Shown: positions 23,431-32,543 of the stretch, one piece after another
Position numbering within the stretch: the first letter of the stretch is position 1
Layout of the letters: each line of letters starts with the position of its first letter
NCBI GenBank assembly: GCA_031547595.1
Contig: JAVBRU010000018.1
Coordinates: forward strand, 19,283 to 83,282
Direction: 5' to 3'
DNA length: 64,000 nucleotides
Source: JAVBRU01 sp031547595
GTDB lineage: Bacteria > Bacillota > Clostridia > Christensenellales > Aristaeellaceae
Notes under the pieces: model-generated
Database searches by the model: none
What the model saw: the letters and a program-made list of their open reading frames with translations, nothing else
What the model was told of the DNA's origin: nothing
Program-made: the position numbers and the translations under genes

Positions 23431-24267
23431 CTATGTAGAAATGATATCCAGTGGTTCCTCTCCCTGGTATCGCCGGATCAGGCGCGGCGCTGCCATTGTG
23501 GCGTCAGGTGCTACGCTGGCCAGCTGCATCACTGCGCCCTGGTGCACATCGGCCACCAGCACGCCTTGCTTCAGCGGAATGATCCGCTGCGGATACGACA
23601 ACCTCAGCCGGTACAGGATGCGCCCATCCGCGCGAAGACACACCAACGCGCCATTGCAACCTGCCAGATAGCAGCCCTGATGTGCCAATAGCGCAGAGGG
23701 TGCGCCCTGCAGCGTGATCACTTCTTCGCTGACCCCGCGCTGGCTGATAAACAGCAGCCGCGAGCACACTTCGTGATCCCCTACCGCGCACAGTGCCAGC
23801 ATGCCGCGCGGCGCAAAGCATACCGCGCTGGCGATGCCCGCCACCCGCACACGGTTGATACAGCTCAGCTGTGTGTCAAACAGCAGCACTTCCCCTGCCG
23901 CGCCCCCGGCCACGGCCAGGAAGTTCCCGCAGGGGCTGATCGAAACGTCCCTCGGGTACAGCCCCGCCGGGGCGCTGATCGACAGCTCACCCGTTTCGGC
24001 CTCCAGCCTGCTGATGCTGTCCGCATCCTCGGACAGTGCAAACACGCCCTGTTGCACCGCCGCCATGCGGCTCACCCCCGGCGGTACCGGAAAATCCATT
24101 AGCACCGCATGCGATTGTGCGCAGTAGCAAACCCCTTCCTGCGCGGACGCGCAATACACCCGCTGCCTTGCGCTGCACAGCGCGCAGGGCGCGTCCATCA
24201 GCCGGGTTTGCGCCCCGCCCTCCAGTACAGTCAACCCTTTCTGAGCATCTGCCACCCATAGCGCCAT
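23431..24267 (-). CDS. Beta-propeller-like protein of unknown function
   Basis: The protein has 278 residues without a signal peptide. It contains repeated beta-rich segments of the YncE/WD40-like type: MALWVADAQKGLTVLEGG, VSRMAAVQQGVFALSEDADSISRLEAETGE, YPRDVSISPCGNFLAVAGGAAGEVLLFDTQ, and RIIPLKQGVLVADVHQGAVMQL. Each has the [V/L]xxS..G..L.[V/A]xxxxxxxVxxxD rhythm of propeller blades. It is rich in Cys for a cytosolic protein. The start is ATG 24267, with GAGGGGTG 7 bases upstream; longer in-frame starts run into the divergent ABC promoter. Function unknown. Confidence 0.7.
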   Translation of the reverse strand: MALWVADAQKGLTVLEGGAQTRLMDAPCALCSARQRVYCASAQEGVCYCAQSHAVLMDFPVPPGVSRMAAVQQGVFALSEDADSISRLEAETGELSISAPAGLYPRDVSISPCGNFLAVAGGAAGEVLLFDTQLSCINRVRVAGIASAVCFAPRGMLALCAVGDHEVCSRLLFISQRGVSEEVITLQGAPSALLAHQGCYLAGCNGALVCLRADGRILYRLRLSYPQRIIPLKQGVLVADVHQGAVMQLASVAPDATMAAPRLIRRYQGEEPLDIIST

Positions 24268-24314
24268 GCCATCACCCCTCATAGCAAGGTATGACGGTTT
24301 GCAGGAAGCGGTGC

Positions 24315-24343
24315 TTGCCATGGATTTGCCGCTATGGTATAAT
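24315..24343 (+). promoter_or_regulatory. Promoter of the two-gene ABC exporter
   Basis: TTGCCA (24315-24320), 17 bp, TATAAT (24338-24343), with TGG before the -10 (extended -10). It lies 37 bases upstream of the ATPase ATG. Confidence 0.75.
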
Positions 24344-24380
24344 GTTGCTGAAAGCCGCAGCAATGAAGGGGCGGGAAGCG

Positions 24381-25271
24381 ATGAGCACCATACAGGTAAC
24401 AGGGCTGACGCGGGATTATGGCAGCGGGCGCGGCGTATTTGACGTGTCCTTTGCCATAGAGCAAGGCGAGGTTTTTGGGTTTCTTGGGCCAAACGGCGCT
24501 GGCAAAACAACGGCCATCCGGCATTTGATGGGCTTTTTGAAGCCAGAGAAGGGGAACTGTACCATCCTTAAGCACGACTGCTGGGCGCAGCGCGCGCAAA
24601 TACAGCAGCAGGTGGGCTACATCCCCGGTGAGATCGCTTTTTTTGATGATATGACGGGCACGGATTTTCTGGACTTTATGGCGCAATACCGCGGCCTTCG
24701 CGCAAATGGCAAAACCCGTGAGCTATTAGACCGCTTTGAGCTGGATGCGCGCGGCAAGCTCAAAAAAATGAGCAAGGGCATGAAACAAAAGATCGGCATT
24801 GTAGCGGCGTTTATGCACGACCCTGCCGTGCTGATCCTCGATGAGCCCACCAGCGGCCTGGACCCTCTGATGCAAAGCCGCTTTATTGATCTGATCCTGG
24901 AAGAAAAACAGCGCGGCAAGACCATCCTGATGTCTTCCCACATCTTTGAGGAAGTGGAGCGCACCTGTCAGCGCGTGGCTATACTGAACAGCGGACGCCT
25001 GGCGGCGCTGAACAGCGTGGATGCCTTGAAGGCCGCACAGGTGCGCCGCTATGTGATCACCTTGGAGAGCGACCAGGCCGCCGCTGCCTTTGCCCGCGAA
25101 GCGGACGGCGTGGTGCATAACGGCAAACATGTGACGGTGGTGGTGCGAAGCGATATGCACGCCTTGATCGCGCTGATGGCGCGTTCTCCCGTCACCAATA
25201 TTGCCGCGCCCACCCAGAGCCTCGAGGATGTCTTTATGCACTACTATGGAGGTGAAAGACATGATCAATAA
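24381..25271 (+). CDS. ABC transporter ATP-binding protein
   Basis: This 296-residue ATPase has Walker A GPNGAGKTT (about 37-45), Q-loop region YIPGEIAFFDDM, signature KKMSKGMKQKIGIV (MSKGM variant), Walker B AVLILDEPTSGLD and H-loop MSSHIFEEVE. The C-terminal extension after residue 215 (QVRRYVITLES...) is typical of drug, bacteriocin or lantibiotic-type exporters (CcmA/YhaQ group). It overlaps the permease gene by 11 bases. The substrate is unknown. Confidence 0.92.
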   Translation: MSTIQVTGLTRDYGSGRGVFDVSFAIEQGEVFGFLGPNGAGKTTAIRHLMGFLKPEKGNCTILKHDCWAQRAQIQQQVGYIPGEIAFFDDMTGTDFLDFMAQYRGLRANGKTRELLDRFELDARGKLKKMSKGMKQKIGIVAAFMHDPAVLILDEPTSGLDPLMQSRFIDLILEEKQRGKTILMSSHIFEEVERTCQRVAILNSGRLAALNSVDALKAAQVRRYVITLESDQAAAAFAREADGVVHNGKHVTVVVRSDMHALIALMARSPVTNIAAPTQSLEDVFMHYYGGERHDQ

Positions 25272-26055
25272 AACGCTGTACCGGCGTGGAATGAAGGGCA
25301 CATGGAAGCTGCTGCTTATCTTCTGCGCGGTGCTGACGATGTACTTCACCATCATTATATCCATGTACGACCCTGCGCTGGGCAGCGCGCTGGTTGAATT
25401 CTCCAAGGTGATGCCGGAGCTGATGGCGATGGTCGGGATGAACCCTGCGTCCACCTCTCTGCTCAGCCATATGGCAGCGTACCTGTACGGGTTTGTGATG
25501 CTGCTGTTCCCAATGGCGTTTGCTATCCTATGCGCCAATAAGTTGATCGCAAAACACGTGGAGAATGGGTCCATGGCTTACCTCCTGGCCGCGCCCGTGC
25601 GGCGAAGTACTGTCGTATTGACCCAGTTGGCCGTGCAAGCCACCAACATTGGCATCATGGTGGTTTATGCCACGGTGCTGTCGCTGACGGAATGCCAGCT
25701 TCTTTTTCCGGGCGGTCTGGAGATCGGGCGCTTCCTGCTGATGAACGTGGGCGTGCTGGCGCTGCACCTCTTTATTGGCAGTCTGTGCTTTGCCTGCGCA
25801 TGCGTATTCAACGAATCGAAGATCGGCCTGAGCCTTGGCGCGGGCGTCCCGGCACTTTGCTTTATTTTGCAAATGGCGGCACAGGCGGGCGATAAGTATT
25901 CATTTTTGAAATATGCTTCGTTTTTTACTTTGTATCAGCCGCAGGCCATAGCGCTGGGGGATGGCATGCTGGGGATAGCAGTGCTGTTTGCCGGGGCTGC
26001 GGCGCTGTATGCGGTGGGCGCGGCGGTATTTTGCAAGAAGGATTTGTATATTTGA
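25261..26055 (+). CDS. ABC-2 type transporter permease
   Basis: This 264-residue membrane protein has six hydrophobic segments: LLLIFCAVLTMYFTIIIS, HMAAYLYGFVMLLFPMAFAIL, TQLAVQATNIGIMVVYATVL, FLLMNVGVLALHLFIGSLCFACA, LSLGAGVPALCFILQMA, and GIAVLFAGAAALYAVGAAVF. It matches the ABC-2 permease group with a partner ATPase (YhaP/NatB-like). A charged N-terminus (MINKTLYRRGMKG) faces the cytoplasm. It starts inside the ATPase gene, so the two proteins form one exporter. The repeat at 26091 and the terminator at 26141 follow. Confidence 0.87.
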   Translation: MINKTLYRRGMKGTWKLLLIFCAVLTMYFTIIISMYDPALGSALVEFSKVMPELMAMVGMNPASTSLLSHMAAYLYGFVMLLFPMAFAILCANKLIAKHVENGSMAYLLAAPVRRSTVVLTQLAVQATNIGIMVVYATVLSLTECQLLFPGGLEIGRFLLMNVGVLALHLFIGSLCFACACVFNESKIGLSLGAGVPALCFILQMAAQAGDKYSFLKYASFFTLYQPQAIALGDGMLGIAVLFAGAAALYAVGAAVFCKKDLYI

Positions 26056-26090
26056 GAGAGACGATGAGGCAGGGAGAGAGGACTCTCTGC

Positions 26091-26124
26091 CCCCAGTTTT
26101 GTACCTTTCGATGATGCTTGAGTG
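26091..26124. repeat. Dispersed intergenic repeat
   Basis: CTCTCTGCCCCCAGTTTTGTACC then TTTCGATGATGCTTGAGTG. It is related to 19434-19481 and is again placed after an operon. Confidence 0.5.
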
Positions 26125-26140
26125 CATGCGCGGGAACGAA

Positions 26141-26198
26141 AAAGGGCTGTGGATCACCTTTGGAATGCCAGCATTCCACGGCGCCACAGCCTTTTTTC
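26141..26198 (+). terminator. Long two-part intrinsic terminator
   Basis: GGCTGTGG (26145-26152) pairs with CCACAGCC (26184-26191). An inner hairpin TGGAATG/CATTCCA (26161-26178) lies between them, and TTTTTT follows. It ends the ABC exporter operon. From 26199 to 26340 I see no gene or clear signal. Confidence 0.78.
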
Positions 26199-26340
26199 TG
26201 TCATTTGTTCCACGGCTGACCAGTGGCTAGACGCCACTGCCTGTACACCTAAATTACGCTAGGCGCCCGTGGAAATCAAACGGCATTCCTATCGGTTGCA
26301 TGGATTCCTTTGTTCCATTTGTGCGTGTACCCCAGCCTCG

Positions 26341-27342
26341 TCACCACATCTTAACGACCTGAACATCCTTGAAATAATACATCACAATATCCTCGGCAGT
26401 TTTGCCGGATTCAGCCATGCCATATGCGCCCCACTGCGGCATGCCCACGCCGTGGCCATAGCCTTTTCCGGCCACGGAGAGTGTGCCATCCTTAAACTCC
26501 AGGGACGTGAGCAAAGTAGAGCGCATCTGGGTAGAACCCAGCGCGATTCGCAGCTCCGGTGCGGAGACGCTTTTGCCGTTGATCAGGATGGTGAGCGCAC
26601 GGCCGCTGTCGCCTTTATCGCCGATGGTGACGGTTTCGATGGCAGTCACATCTTTGAGCCCGGCCTTTTTAGCGGCGGCCAGCAGCTCGGCGCTGCTGAA
26701 GGATGCCGTCCATTCCTGCGCTTCCTTGGGCGCTTTGCTGCTTTCGTTGCCTTTGACCACTTGGGTGTAGCCCGGCTCGGCCTTCTCGTAGGCCAGGCCT
26801 TCCTTGGCCAACGCGGTCATGCCGCCGGACTGCGCATGGAACCAAGCATAAGGCAGCTCACCCTTTTGAGACAGCACCAGCCCGCGCGTTTCCTCCACGG
26901 CCTGGACGATACGCTCGTTGACGCCGGTAGCGTCATACGCCTGTGCTTCCTCAATATCGGTAGAAATATCCGCCCCCTGATACTGGCTCTCTTTTTCAGT
27001 GCAGAATTTGAGCACAAAGGTACGTGCCAGGATGGCCTGCGCCTTCAGCGCTTCCATTGGCCAGTCGTTTTTCATTTCTCCAGCCAGCACGCCCAGCAGA
27101 TAGGTTTCAATATCCATTTCAGAGATGCCCTCTTCGTCCACATCATAGACGGACAGGGTAGGGATGCCCTCGTCATCCAGCTCCAGCTTGGAGGGCATGG
27201 CAGGCTTTTGTGTATCGCCAGTGGGGCTGGTTGTGCCATCGGGCTTATCGGTGGCGTTTTGATCGGCGGCGCTGGTGCAGCCGGAAAGCAGGAGTGCCAG
27301 AGCCAATATCAGTGCCAGCGTGTAGTTGCGTTTATGGTGCAT
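26341..27342 (-). CDS. SpoIID/LytB-domain lipoprotein
   Basis: The protein has 333 residues with a lipoprotein signal (LILALALLLSGC, lipid Cys22) and a Thr/Asp-rich linker. The SpoIID/LytB domain has ETYLLGVLAGEMKNDWPMEALKAQAILARTF (about 79-109), with the catalytic-type Glu89. A later block FHAQSGG and the C-terminal GKGYGHGVGMPQWGAYGMAESGKTAEDIV complete the signature. SpoIID is a lytic transglycosylase acting on peptidoglycan during engulfment. As a lone lipoprotein here, it may be a vegetative amidase enhancer or transglycosylase. It starts 74 bases after the peptidoglycan-binding gene on the same strand. Confidence 0.9.
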   Translation of the reverse strand: MHHKRNYTLALILALALLLSGCTSAADQNATDKPDGTTSPTGDTQKPAMPSKLELDDEGIPTLSVYDVDEEGISEMDIETYLLGVLAGEMKNDWPMEALKAQAILARTFVLKFCTEKESQYQGADISTDIEEAQAYDATGVNERIVQAVEETRGLVLSQKGELPYAWFHAQSGGMTALAKEGLAYEKAEPGYTQVVKGNESSKAPKEAQEWTASFSSAELLAAAKKAGLKDVTAIETVTIGDKGDSGRALTILINGKSVSAPELRIALGSTQMRSTLLTSLEFKDGTLSVAGKGYGHGVGMPQWGAYGMAESGKTAEDIVMYYFKDVQVVKMW

Positions 27343-27416
27343 AGAAAAACCCCCCTCACATCCCTATCATGCCCAGGGCATGAAGAAACATGAGGAGGGA
27401 AATTGTGCTAAATGAA

Positions 27417-28739
27417 TTAGCCTACATCGCCGCTGTTGAGCTCATACTGCGTGCCCAACCATTTTTGCAGGGCGATAAAGGTTTTGGAACCTGCAACGCC
27501 ATCCACGGTGAGCTGGCAATATTTCTGGAAAGCCTTCACAGCCGCTGTGGTCTGGGGGCCATACTTGCCATCAATTGTATCGGTATAGAAACCTGCTTGG
27601 GCAAGCTCTGTCTGCAGCTTGCGCACGTCCGAGCCGCTGCAGCCCGCGCGCAGCGTTCTGCTGTAGCCGGTGGTGCCGGGTGTGGTACCGCCGCTGGTGG
27701 AGGGCTCCACGTTATCCAAGCTCAGCATGTTGATCAGCTCCAGGGTGATGGCGCCGACAAGGCCGTCCTGCTTAATGTTATGGTCCTTTTGGAACTTAAT
27801 GACGGCCTGCTGGGTGAGAACACCAAAGATACCGTCTGCGTTGCCCAGCAGGTAGCCGCCGGACTTCAAGCGCATTTGCATCTGCGCAACGTCAGTGCCA
27901 ACCGAGCCAAGCTTCATGGTGCGCTGGGTGCCATCGGTGGAGCCGGAATCGGTGCCCTGCGAAGAGCTGGGCCACAGGTAGCGGCGCAAGGTGGCATCAG
28001 CCTTGCCCGTTTGGGTAAGGTTGTTTTGCTTCTGGTAGGTTTTGACGGCGTCTACGGTGCTGGAGTCAAAATAGCCGCTGCTATAATAGCCAGAGGGCAG
28101 ACAGTTGAGCTGGTTCAGACGGGCCTGTAAAATAAGCACGTCATAACCGCGATCGCCGGAGCTGAGATTGCGTACGGGGATGCCGCCGTTGAAGATCTTG
28201 GCTTTGCGGTTGTACAACGCATCGAACGTCTTTGTGCCCGCAACGCCATCCACCGTCAGCCCGGCAGAGGTTTGGAACGCTTTGAGGGCAACGCTGACAT
28301 CATAGCCAAAGATACCGTCAATTGCGCCCTTGTAGTAATACGTGGCGAAAAGATTCTCTTGCAGTTTTTTCACTTCGTCGCCATAGCTGCCGAATTTCAG
28401 CGACTTAAGGGACGAAGCGGGGTCGGGAGCGCTCTTTTTGAGGGCGGAATCGCCGTTGAGCATCGCCAGGGTGGCAGGGCCAATTTTGCCATCCACCTTC
28501 AGGCCGTTGCGGGTCTGGAACTCGCGGACGGAGCTTTGCATGCCGGGGCCGAACTTGCCATCCTGCGCGCCGGTATAGTATTCGTAGTACGCCAAGCGAA
28601 CCTGCGCGGCCAATACGTCCGCGCCTTCCATACCATACTCCAGGGTGCGTGCGGGGATCTCATCCGCAATAGCGGATGCCATCATCAGCGGCAGGACCAT
28701 AACCAACATAAGAAGTAAAGCAACCATACGTTTTTTCAT
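27417..28739 (-). CDS. Secreted protein with five peptidoglycan-binding repeats
   Basis: The protein has 440 residues with a signal peptide (MKKRMVALLLMLVMVLPLMMASAIA) followed by five PG_binding_1 repeats. They begin near 31, 110, 190, 275 and 365, each with DGxxGxxTxxAVxxFQ. No catalytic domain is seen, so it is a wall-anchoring or structural protein. It resembles the repeats of the 979-residue protein at 8789 but lacks SH3 and Cys-His domains. The start is ATG 28739, with GGAGGAGG upstream. An extended -10 (TGTGTTATAAT, minus strand, -10 at 28799-28794) precedes it. Between it and the SpoIID-like gene is a GC-rich hairpin with CATGCCC/GGGCATG. Confidence 0.9.
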   Translation of the reverse strand: MKKRMVALLLMLVMVLPLMMASAIADEIPARTLEYGMEGADVLAAQVRLAYYEYYTGAQDGKFGPGMQSSVREFQTRNGLKVDGKIGPATLAMLNGDSALKKSAPDPASSLKSLKFGSYGDEVKKLQENLFATYYYKGAIDGIFGYDVSVALKAFQTSAGLTVDGVAGTKTFDALYNRKAKIFNGGIPVRNLSSGDRGYDVLILQARLNQLNCLPSGYYSSGYFDSSTVDAVKTYQKQNNLTQTGKADATLRRYLWPSSSQGTDSGSTDGTQRTMKLGSVGTDVAQMQMRLKSGGYLLGNADGIFGVLTQQAVIKFQKDHNIKQDGLVGAITLELINMLSLDNVEPSTSGGTTPGTTGYSRTLRAGCSGSDVRKLQTELAQAGFYTDTIDGKYGPQTTAAVKAFQKYCQLTVDGVAGSKTFIALQKWLGTQYELNSGDVG

Positions 28740-28898
28740 TTGGAATGTACCTCCTCCAAAGTCAAAAAGCTCACAGGGGTATTCTGTAACTTGATTATAA
28801 CACAGGTTGAGCGAAAAACATATTCCGAAATTATGTCTAAATGCATAATTTACATGTAACAACTGTAAAATCCAACAGGCTGTTCTGGGCAAAAGTGA

Positions 28899-28922
28899 GG
28901 CGCGCAAGGCTTTTGCGCGCCC
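28899..28922 (-). terminator. Possible terminator of the PIN-TRAM gene
   Basis: GGCGCGCAA/TTGCGCGCC stem lies just after the PIN-TRAM stop on the minus strand. The following T run is short and interrupted (TCACTTTTG), so termination is only possible. Confidence 0.4.
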
Positions 28923-28944
28923 AAATATCCCATACATTACCATG

Positions 28945-29787
28945 CTAAACGGCGCGGTTTTCCGCTGTTTTGACGCGGCCAAAGATCATGCGCCCGGCGC
29001 TGGTCTGTAAAACGGTGGTAACCACCACATCCAGCACCTCGCCCACATGGCGGCGCGCACTTTCCACCACCACCATCGTGCCGTCGTCCAGGTATGCCAC
29101 GCCCTGGCCGGGCTCCTTGCCCTCGCGCACCACCTGCACGGTCATTTCCTCGCCGGGCAACACCACGGGCTTCACGGCGTTTGCCAACTCGTTGATGTTC
29201 ATCACGCGCACGCCCGTTACGGCAGCCACTTTGTTGAGGTTATAATCGTTGGTCATCACAACGCCTCCCACATCCCGCGAAAGGCGAAGCAGCTTCACAT
29301 CCACTTCCTGAAGGTCGGGATAATCCTGCTCCTCCACGCGCACGGTGCAGCCGGATAGATCCTCCTGGATGTGGGCAATGATATCCAGACCGCGGCGGCC
29401 ACGGTTGCGGCGAAGCGCGTCAGAGCTGTCGGCAATGTGCCGAAGCTCTGCCAGCACAAAGGCGGGGATGATCAGCTCGCCCTCCAGAAAGCCCGCCTTG
29501 GCAATGTCCAGGATGCGGCCGTCAATGAGTACGGAAGTATCGAGCACCTTGGGGATGTTGGGGTTGATCGGCACAACATCGGCAGGGGAGAGGGCATTGC
29601 TATACTGCTTGCCAATGCGCCAGCCAGCCGCCATCAACAGCGCGTACATCAGCGCTGCAGCGCCCCACACATACCAGCTTTCGGGCATCAGGCGCAGCGG
29701 CTGCATCAGCAGCGCGGCCAGCAGTGCGCCCCCTGCCATCCCGGTCAGTTTTGCAAGAGATTTGGACGGAAATAAGATGGTTTTCAT
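28945..29787 (-). CDS. PIN-TRAM membrane protein, YacL family
   Basis: The protein has about 280 residues. Two N-terminal hydrophobic helices (LTGMAGGALLAALLM and WYVWGAAALMYALLMAAGW) are followed by a PIN nuclease domain. That domain has VLDTSVLIDGRILDIAKAGF (first acidic residues), FVLAELRHIADSSD, RGRRGLDII and GGVVMTNDYNLNKVA. A C-terminal TRAM domain follows (LPGEEMTVQVVREGKEPGQGVAYLDDGTMVVVE). YacL-type proteins are common in Firmicutes, close to radA as here; the RNA target is not established. ATG 29787 is used; an in-frame GTG at 29796 is possible. The real gene may be slightly shorter than the family, with two rather than four helices. Confidence 0.88.
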   Translation of the reverse strand: MKTILFPSKSLAKLTGMAGGALLAALLMQPLRLMPESWYVWGAAALMYALLMAAGWRIGKQYSNALSPADVVPINPNIPKVLDTSVLIDGRILDIAKAGFLEGELIIPAFVLAELRHIADSSDALRRNRGRRGLDIIAHIQEDLSGCTVRVEEQDYPDLQEVDVKLLRLSRDVGGVVMTNDYNLNKVAAVTGVRVMNINELANAVKPVVLPGEEMTVQVVREGKEPGQGVAYLDDGTMVVVESARRHVGEVLDVVVTTVLQTSAGRMIFGRVKTAENRAV

Positions 29788-29861
29788 ACACTCCACTCTT
29801 TCTATATGATAATATACATAGCATGCACGATTCCGCCCCTTTCATGCATGCCATCATACAA

Positions 29862-31247
29862 TCAAGTGGAGGAACGGAATAATCCCATCACAGCCATGGC
29901 CTGCGCCACGGTATCCACTGGGTGCAGCTCCACGCCCTGTGGCTTTTTGAAATGCGCCATGTTGCCCTTGGGACACAAAATATGCTCAAAGCCCAGGCGC
30001 TGGCACTCGGCCGCGCGGCGCTCTAGCTGCGGGATGGCGCGAATTTCGCCGGCTAATCCTACTTCGCCTATCACGGCCCAGTCTCCGGGCAGGGCGACAT
30101 CATTGTAGGACGAAGCAATGGCCATGCAGATGGCAAGGTCTGCCGCAGGCTCGCTCAGCGCCATGCCGCCAGCCACGTTGATATACACGTCCCGGTTGTA
30201 GGTTTTGAGGCCGCCGCGTTTTTCCATCACGGCCAATAGCAGCATCATGCGCGCGGTATCTACTCCGTCTGCGGTGCGGCGGGGCGCGGCATAATAGCTT
30301 TGTGCCACCAGCGCCTGGATATCCACCAGCATGGGGCGCGTGCCTTCCAGCGCGCACAGCACGCAGGAACCGCTGGCACCGCGCGCACGCTGGGACAGCA
30401 GGGTTTCGGAGGCGTTCTCCACCGTGCGCATGCCGTCGCCCGTCATTTCAAATATGCCCAGCTCGTTCACAGAGCCAAAGCGGTTCTTCACCGCCCGCAG
30501 CAGCCGGTATTCGTGCTGATGATCGCCTTCAAAATACAACACCACGTCCACCATGTGTTCGAGGATGCGCGGGCCCGCAATTGCGCCCTCCTTGGTGACA
30601 TGGCCTACCAGAAACAGCGCGCAGCCCATCGTCTTGGCATAGCGCATCAATAGCGCGGCACTCTCGCGCACCTGGCTGACGCTACCCGGCGCGCTGCCCA
30701 TTTCAGGGCGGTACATGGTCTGGATGGAGTCAATCACGGCAAAATCGGGCTGAATCTGGTTCAGCTTCTCCTCAATGGCGTCCATGGCATTTTCGGCCAG
30801 GATGAGGATGTCGGTGTGATCAACGCCCAGGCGCTGTGCGCGCAGCTTGATCTGGCGCGCGCTTTCTTCGCCGCTGATGTACAGCACTTTTTTGCCCGCT
30901 TGGGAGAGGTGCGCACACACTTGCAGGAGCAAGGTGGATTTGCCGATGCCAGGGTCGCCGCCCACCAGCGTCAGCGAGCCCTCCACAATGCCGCCGCCGA
31001 GCACCCGATCAAGCTCCGCAATGCCGCTGGGAATATAAATCTGCGCCCCGGCCTCAATATCGCGGAAGGTGCAGGCATTGGCACCGATGCCTGCGCGCTG
31101 CTTGAGCGGCTTGGGTTCGGGCTTTTCGGGGGCTTGTACCACTTCGGTGAGGGTGTTCCACTGCGAGCATTCCGGGCAGCGTCCCATCCAGCGTGGGGTT
31201 TCGTATCCGCACGCGGAACACTGAAAGGTGCTTCTTGCCTTGGCCAT
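29862..31247 (-). CDS. radA: DNA repair protein RadA
   Basis: This 461-residue RadA/Sms branch-migration helicase has an N-terminal zinc finger Cys10-x2-Cys13...Cys24-x2-Cys27. The RecA-like ATPase has Walker A GGDPGIGKST (about 97-105), Walker B FAVIDSIQTM, and the RadA-specific KNRFGS motif. A Lon-like C-terminal domain follows (DVYINVAGGMALSEPAADLAICMAI). The start is ATG 31247, with GGAGGAAT; a start 4 codons upstream lacks an RBS. It lies 75 bases upstream of the PIN-TRAM gene, a common Firmicutes order. It is divergent from the phosphoesterase gene. Confidence 0.97.
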   Translation of the reverse strand: MAKARSTFQCSACGYETPRWMGRCPECSQWNTLTEVVQAPEKPEPKPLKQRAGIGANACTFRDIEAGAQIYIPSGIAELDRVLGGGIVEGSLTLVGGDPGIGKSTLLLQVCAHLSQAGKKVLYISGEESARQIKLRAQRLGVDHTDILILAENAMDAIEEKLNQIQPDFAVIDSIQTMYRPEMGSAPGSVSQVRESAALLMRYAKTMGCALFLVGHVTKEGAIAGPRILEHMVDVVLYFEGDHQHEYRLLRAVKNRFGSVNELGIFEMTGDGMRTVENASETLLSQRARGASGSCVLCALEGTRPMLVDIQALVAQSYYAAPRRTADGVDTARMMLLLAVMEKRGGLKTYNRDVYINVAGGMALSEPAADLAICMAIASSYNDVALPGDWAVIGEVGLAGEIRAIPQLERRAAECQRLGFEHILCPKGNMAHFKKPQGVELHPVDTVAQAMAVMGLFRSST

Positions 31248-31391
31248 ATATTCCTCCATCCACAGGCAGCGCCTGTTTTATCCTATCATGCTTTGTTTCG
31301 CTTCGCCATGACAACCTTTGTCGGCTTTTGTTGTATTCGTCAATTTATGTAGTTTTCCTGCCACAACCGCTGTAAATTGCCATCGCTGCCA

Positions 31392-31420
31392 TTGCGCAGA
31401 TGCTATATTTCATATATAAT
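31392..31420 (+). promoter_or_regulatory. Promoter of the phosphoesterase gene
   Basis: TTGCGC (31392-31397), 17 bp, TATAAT (31415-31420), 21 bases upstream of the ATG and just ahead of an AAGGAGG RBS. Confidence 0.7.
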
Positions 31421-31441
31421 ATGTACGTTAAGGAGGCTTCC

Positions 31442-32518
31442 ATGAGGAGAAAGTATCAGGATTCGCTGTTTTCCGCGCCGCGCAAGAAGCGCCCCTGGAT
31501 TGGTATCACGCTGCTGTTGCTTGCGATTGCGCTGATGGTCGTCTATTTTTTCAATATGGTCAACAACGGGCATGTTAAATTGCTCAAGCAATCGGTCACG
31601 GTGCCTTCCCTTCCCTCTGCGATGGAGGGGTACAAAATTTTGCACATCAGCGATTTGCATGGCATCGGCTATGGCAAAAACCAAAGCAATCTGATGTCAT
31701 CCATCAGCACCCAAAACTATAACATGGTATGTATTACCGGCGATATGCTGGGGCCGGATGGCGAAACCAAGCCTTTTCTGGATCTGATTGCCGCATTGCC
31801 GGAGAACGTGCCCGTCTATTTTATCCCCGGCGATGAAGACCCTGCTGCCATCGTCAGCAAACCCCATGGCAACGACAGCGCCAAGGCGGATTACATCGTG
31901 GCCGCGGAAGAGCTGGGCGCAATTTATGTGGACGCGCCGATCAAAATCACCGTGGGCAAAAGCGTGATGTGGCTGTGGCCGCTCAATGTTTATACCATGG
32001 ATTTGGATACGCAGCAGGACGCGCTGGACAAGCGCCATGCAGAGCTGATGACGGAGCCGGAGACAACGGAGCGCCGCGCCATGCTGCAGGCGGTGGAATA
32101 CCAGCAGGATCAGGTGGCGCGCATCCGCGCGGCCAAGCGCGAGATGGCCGAGGTTGACTTCCACATGGCACTCACCCATCACCCGCTTACGGCAACGGGC
32201 GTGTATAACCTGCGCGAGTGGCACGATGCCAATCCGTCTTATATCAGCTCGCTTTCCCTGGTGTTGGCCGGGCATTATGTGAACGGCCAATGGCGGCTGC
32301 CGATTGTGGGCGCTGTGTACGCGCCGCCCTCTGCGGGGTATACAGAGAACGGCTGGTTCCCCGGCGAAGAGCTGAGCGGATTGAGCGCCACGCGCGGCAT
32401 GACGCAGTACATCAGCCCCGGCCTTGGTGCGGCATCGGTGTTCCCCCTGCCTGCACTGCGCCTGTTCAATACCCCGGCCATGACGATTTTAACCTTGACC
32501 ACCAAAATGACACAATAA
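31442..32518 (+). CDS. Membrane-anchored metallophosphoesterase
   Basis: The protein has 358 residues. One N-terminal membrane helix (WIGITLLLLAIALMVVYFF) follows a basic stretch, so the catalytic domain is outside the cell. Calcineurin-like motifs are ISDLHGIGYGKN (about 74-85), CITGDMLGPDG, PGDEDPA, LTHHPLTAT and LAGHYVNGQWRLP. These give the D-x-H, GD and GH metal ligands, but the usual GNHD block is GDED. A helical insert with ERRAMLQAVEYQQDQVARIRAAKREM lies between them. AAGGAGG precedes ATG 31442. It may hydrolyse a phospholipid or nucleotide; the substrate is unknown. Confidence 0.85.
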   Translation: MRRKYQDSLFSAPRKKRPWIGITLLLLAIALMVVYFFNMVNNGHVKLLKQSVTVPSLPSAMEGYKILHISDLHGIGYGKNQSNLMSSISTQNYNMVCITGDMLGPDGETKPFLDLIAALPENVPVYFIPGDEDPAAIVSKPHGNDSAKADYIVAAEELGAIYVDAPIKITVGKSVMWLWPLNVYTMDLDTQQDALDKRHAELMTEPETTERRAMLQAVEYQQDQVARIRAAKREMAEVDFHMALTHHPLTATGVYNLREWHDANPSYISSLSLVLAGHYVNGQWRLPIVGAVYAPPSAGYTENGWFPGEELSGLSATRGMTQYISPGLGAASVFPLPALRLFNTPAMTILTLTTKMTQ

Positions 32519-32543
32519 TTTATGGATAAGAGGATGATTCTCT

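Noticed and set aside
23404..23691. Plus-strand 95-codon ORF downstream of nagB promoter
   Set aside because: Antisense to the beta-propeller gene, no RBS, no recognisable domain.
31248..31441. Regulatory RNA in the radA-phosphoesterase gap
   Set aside because: Only a promoter and an RBS are visible; no stable conserved-looking structure or terminator.
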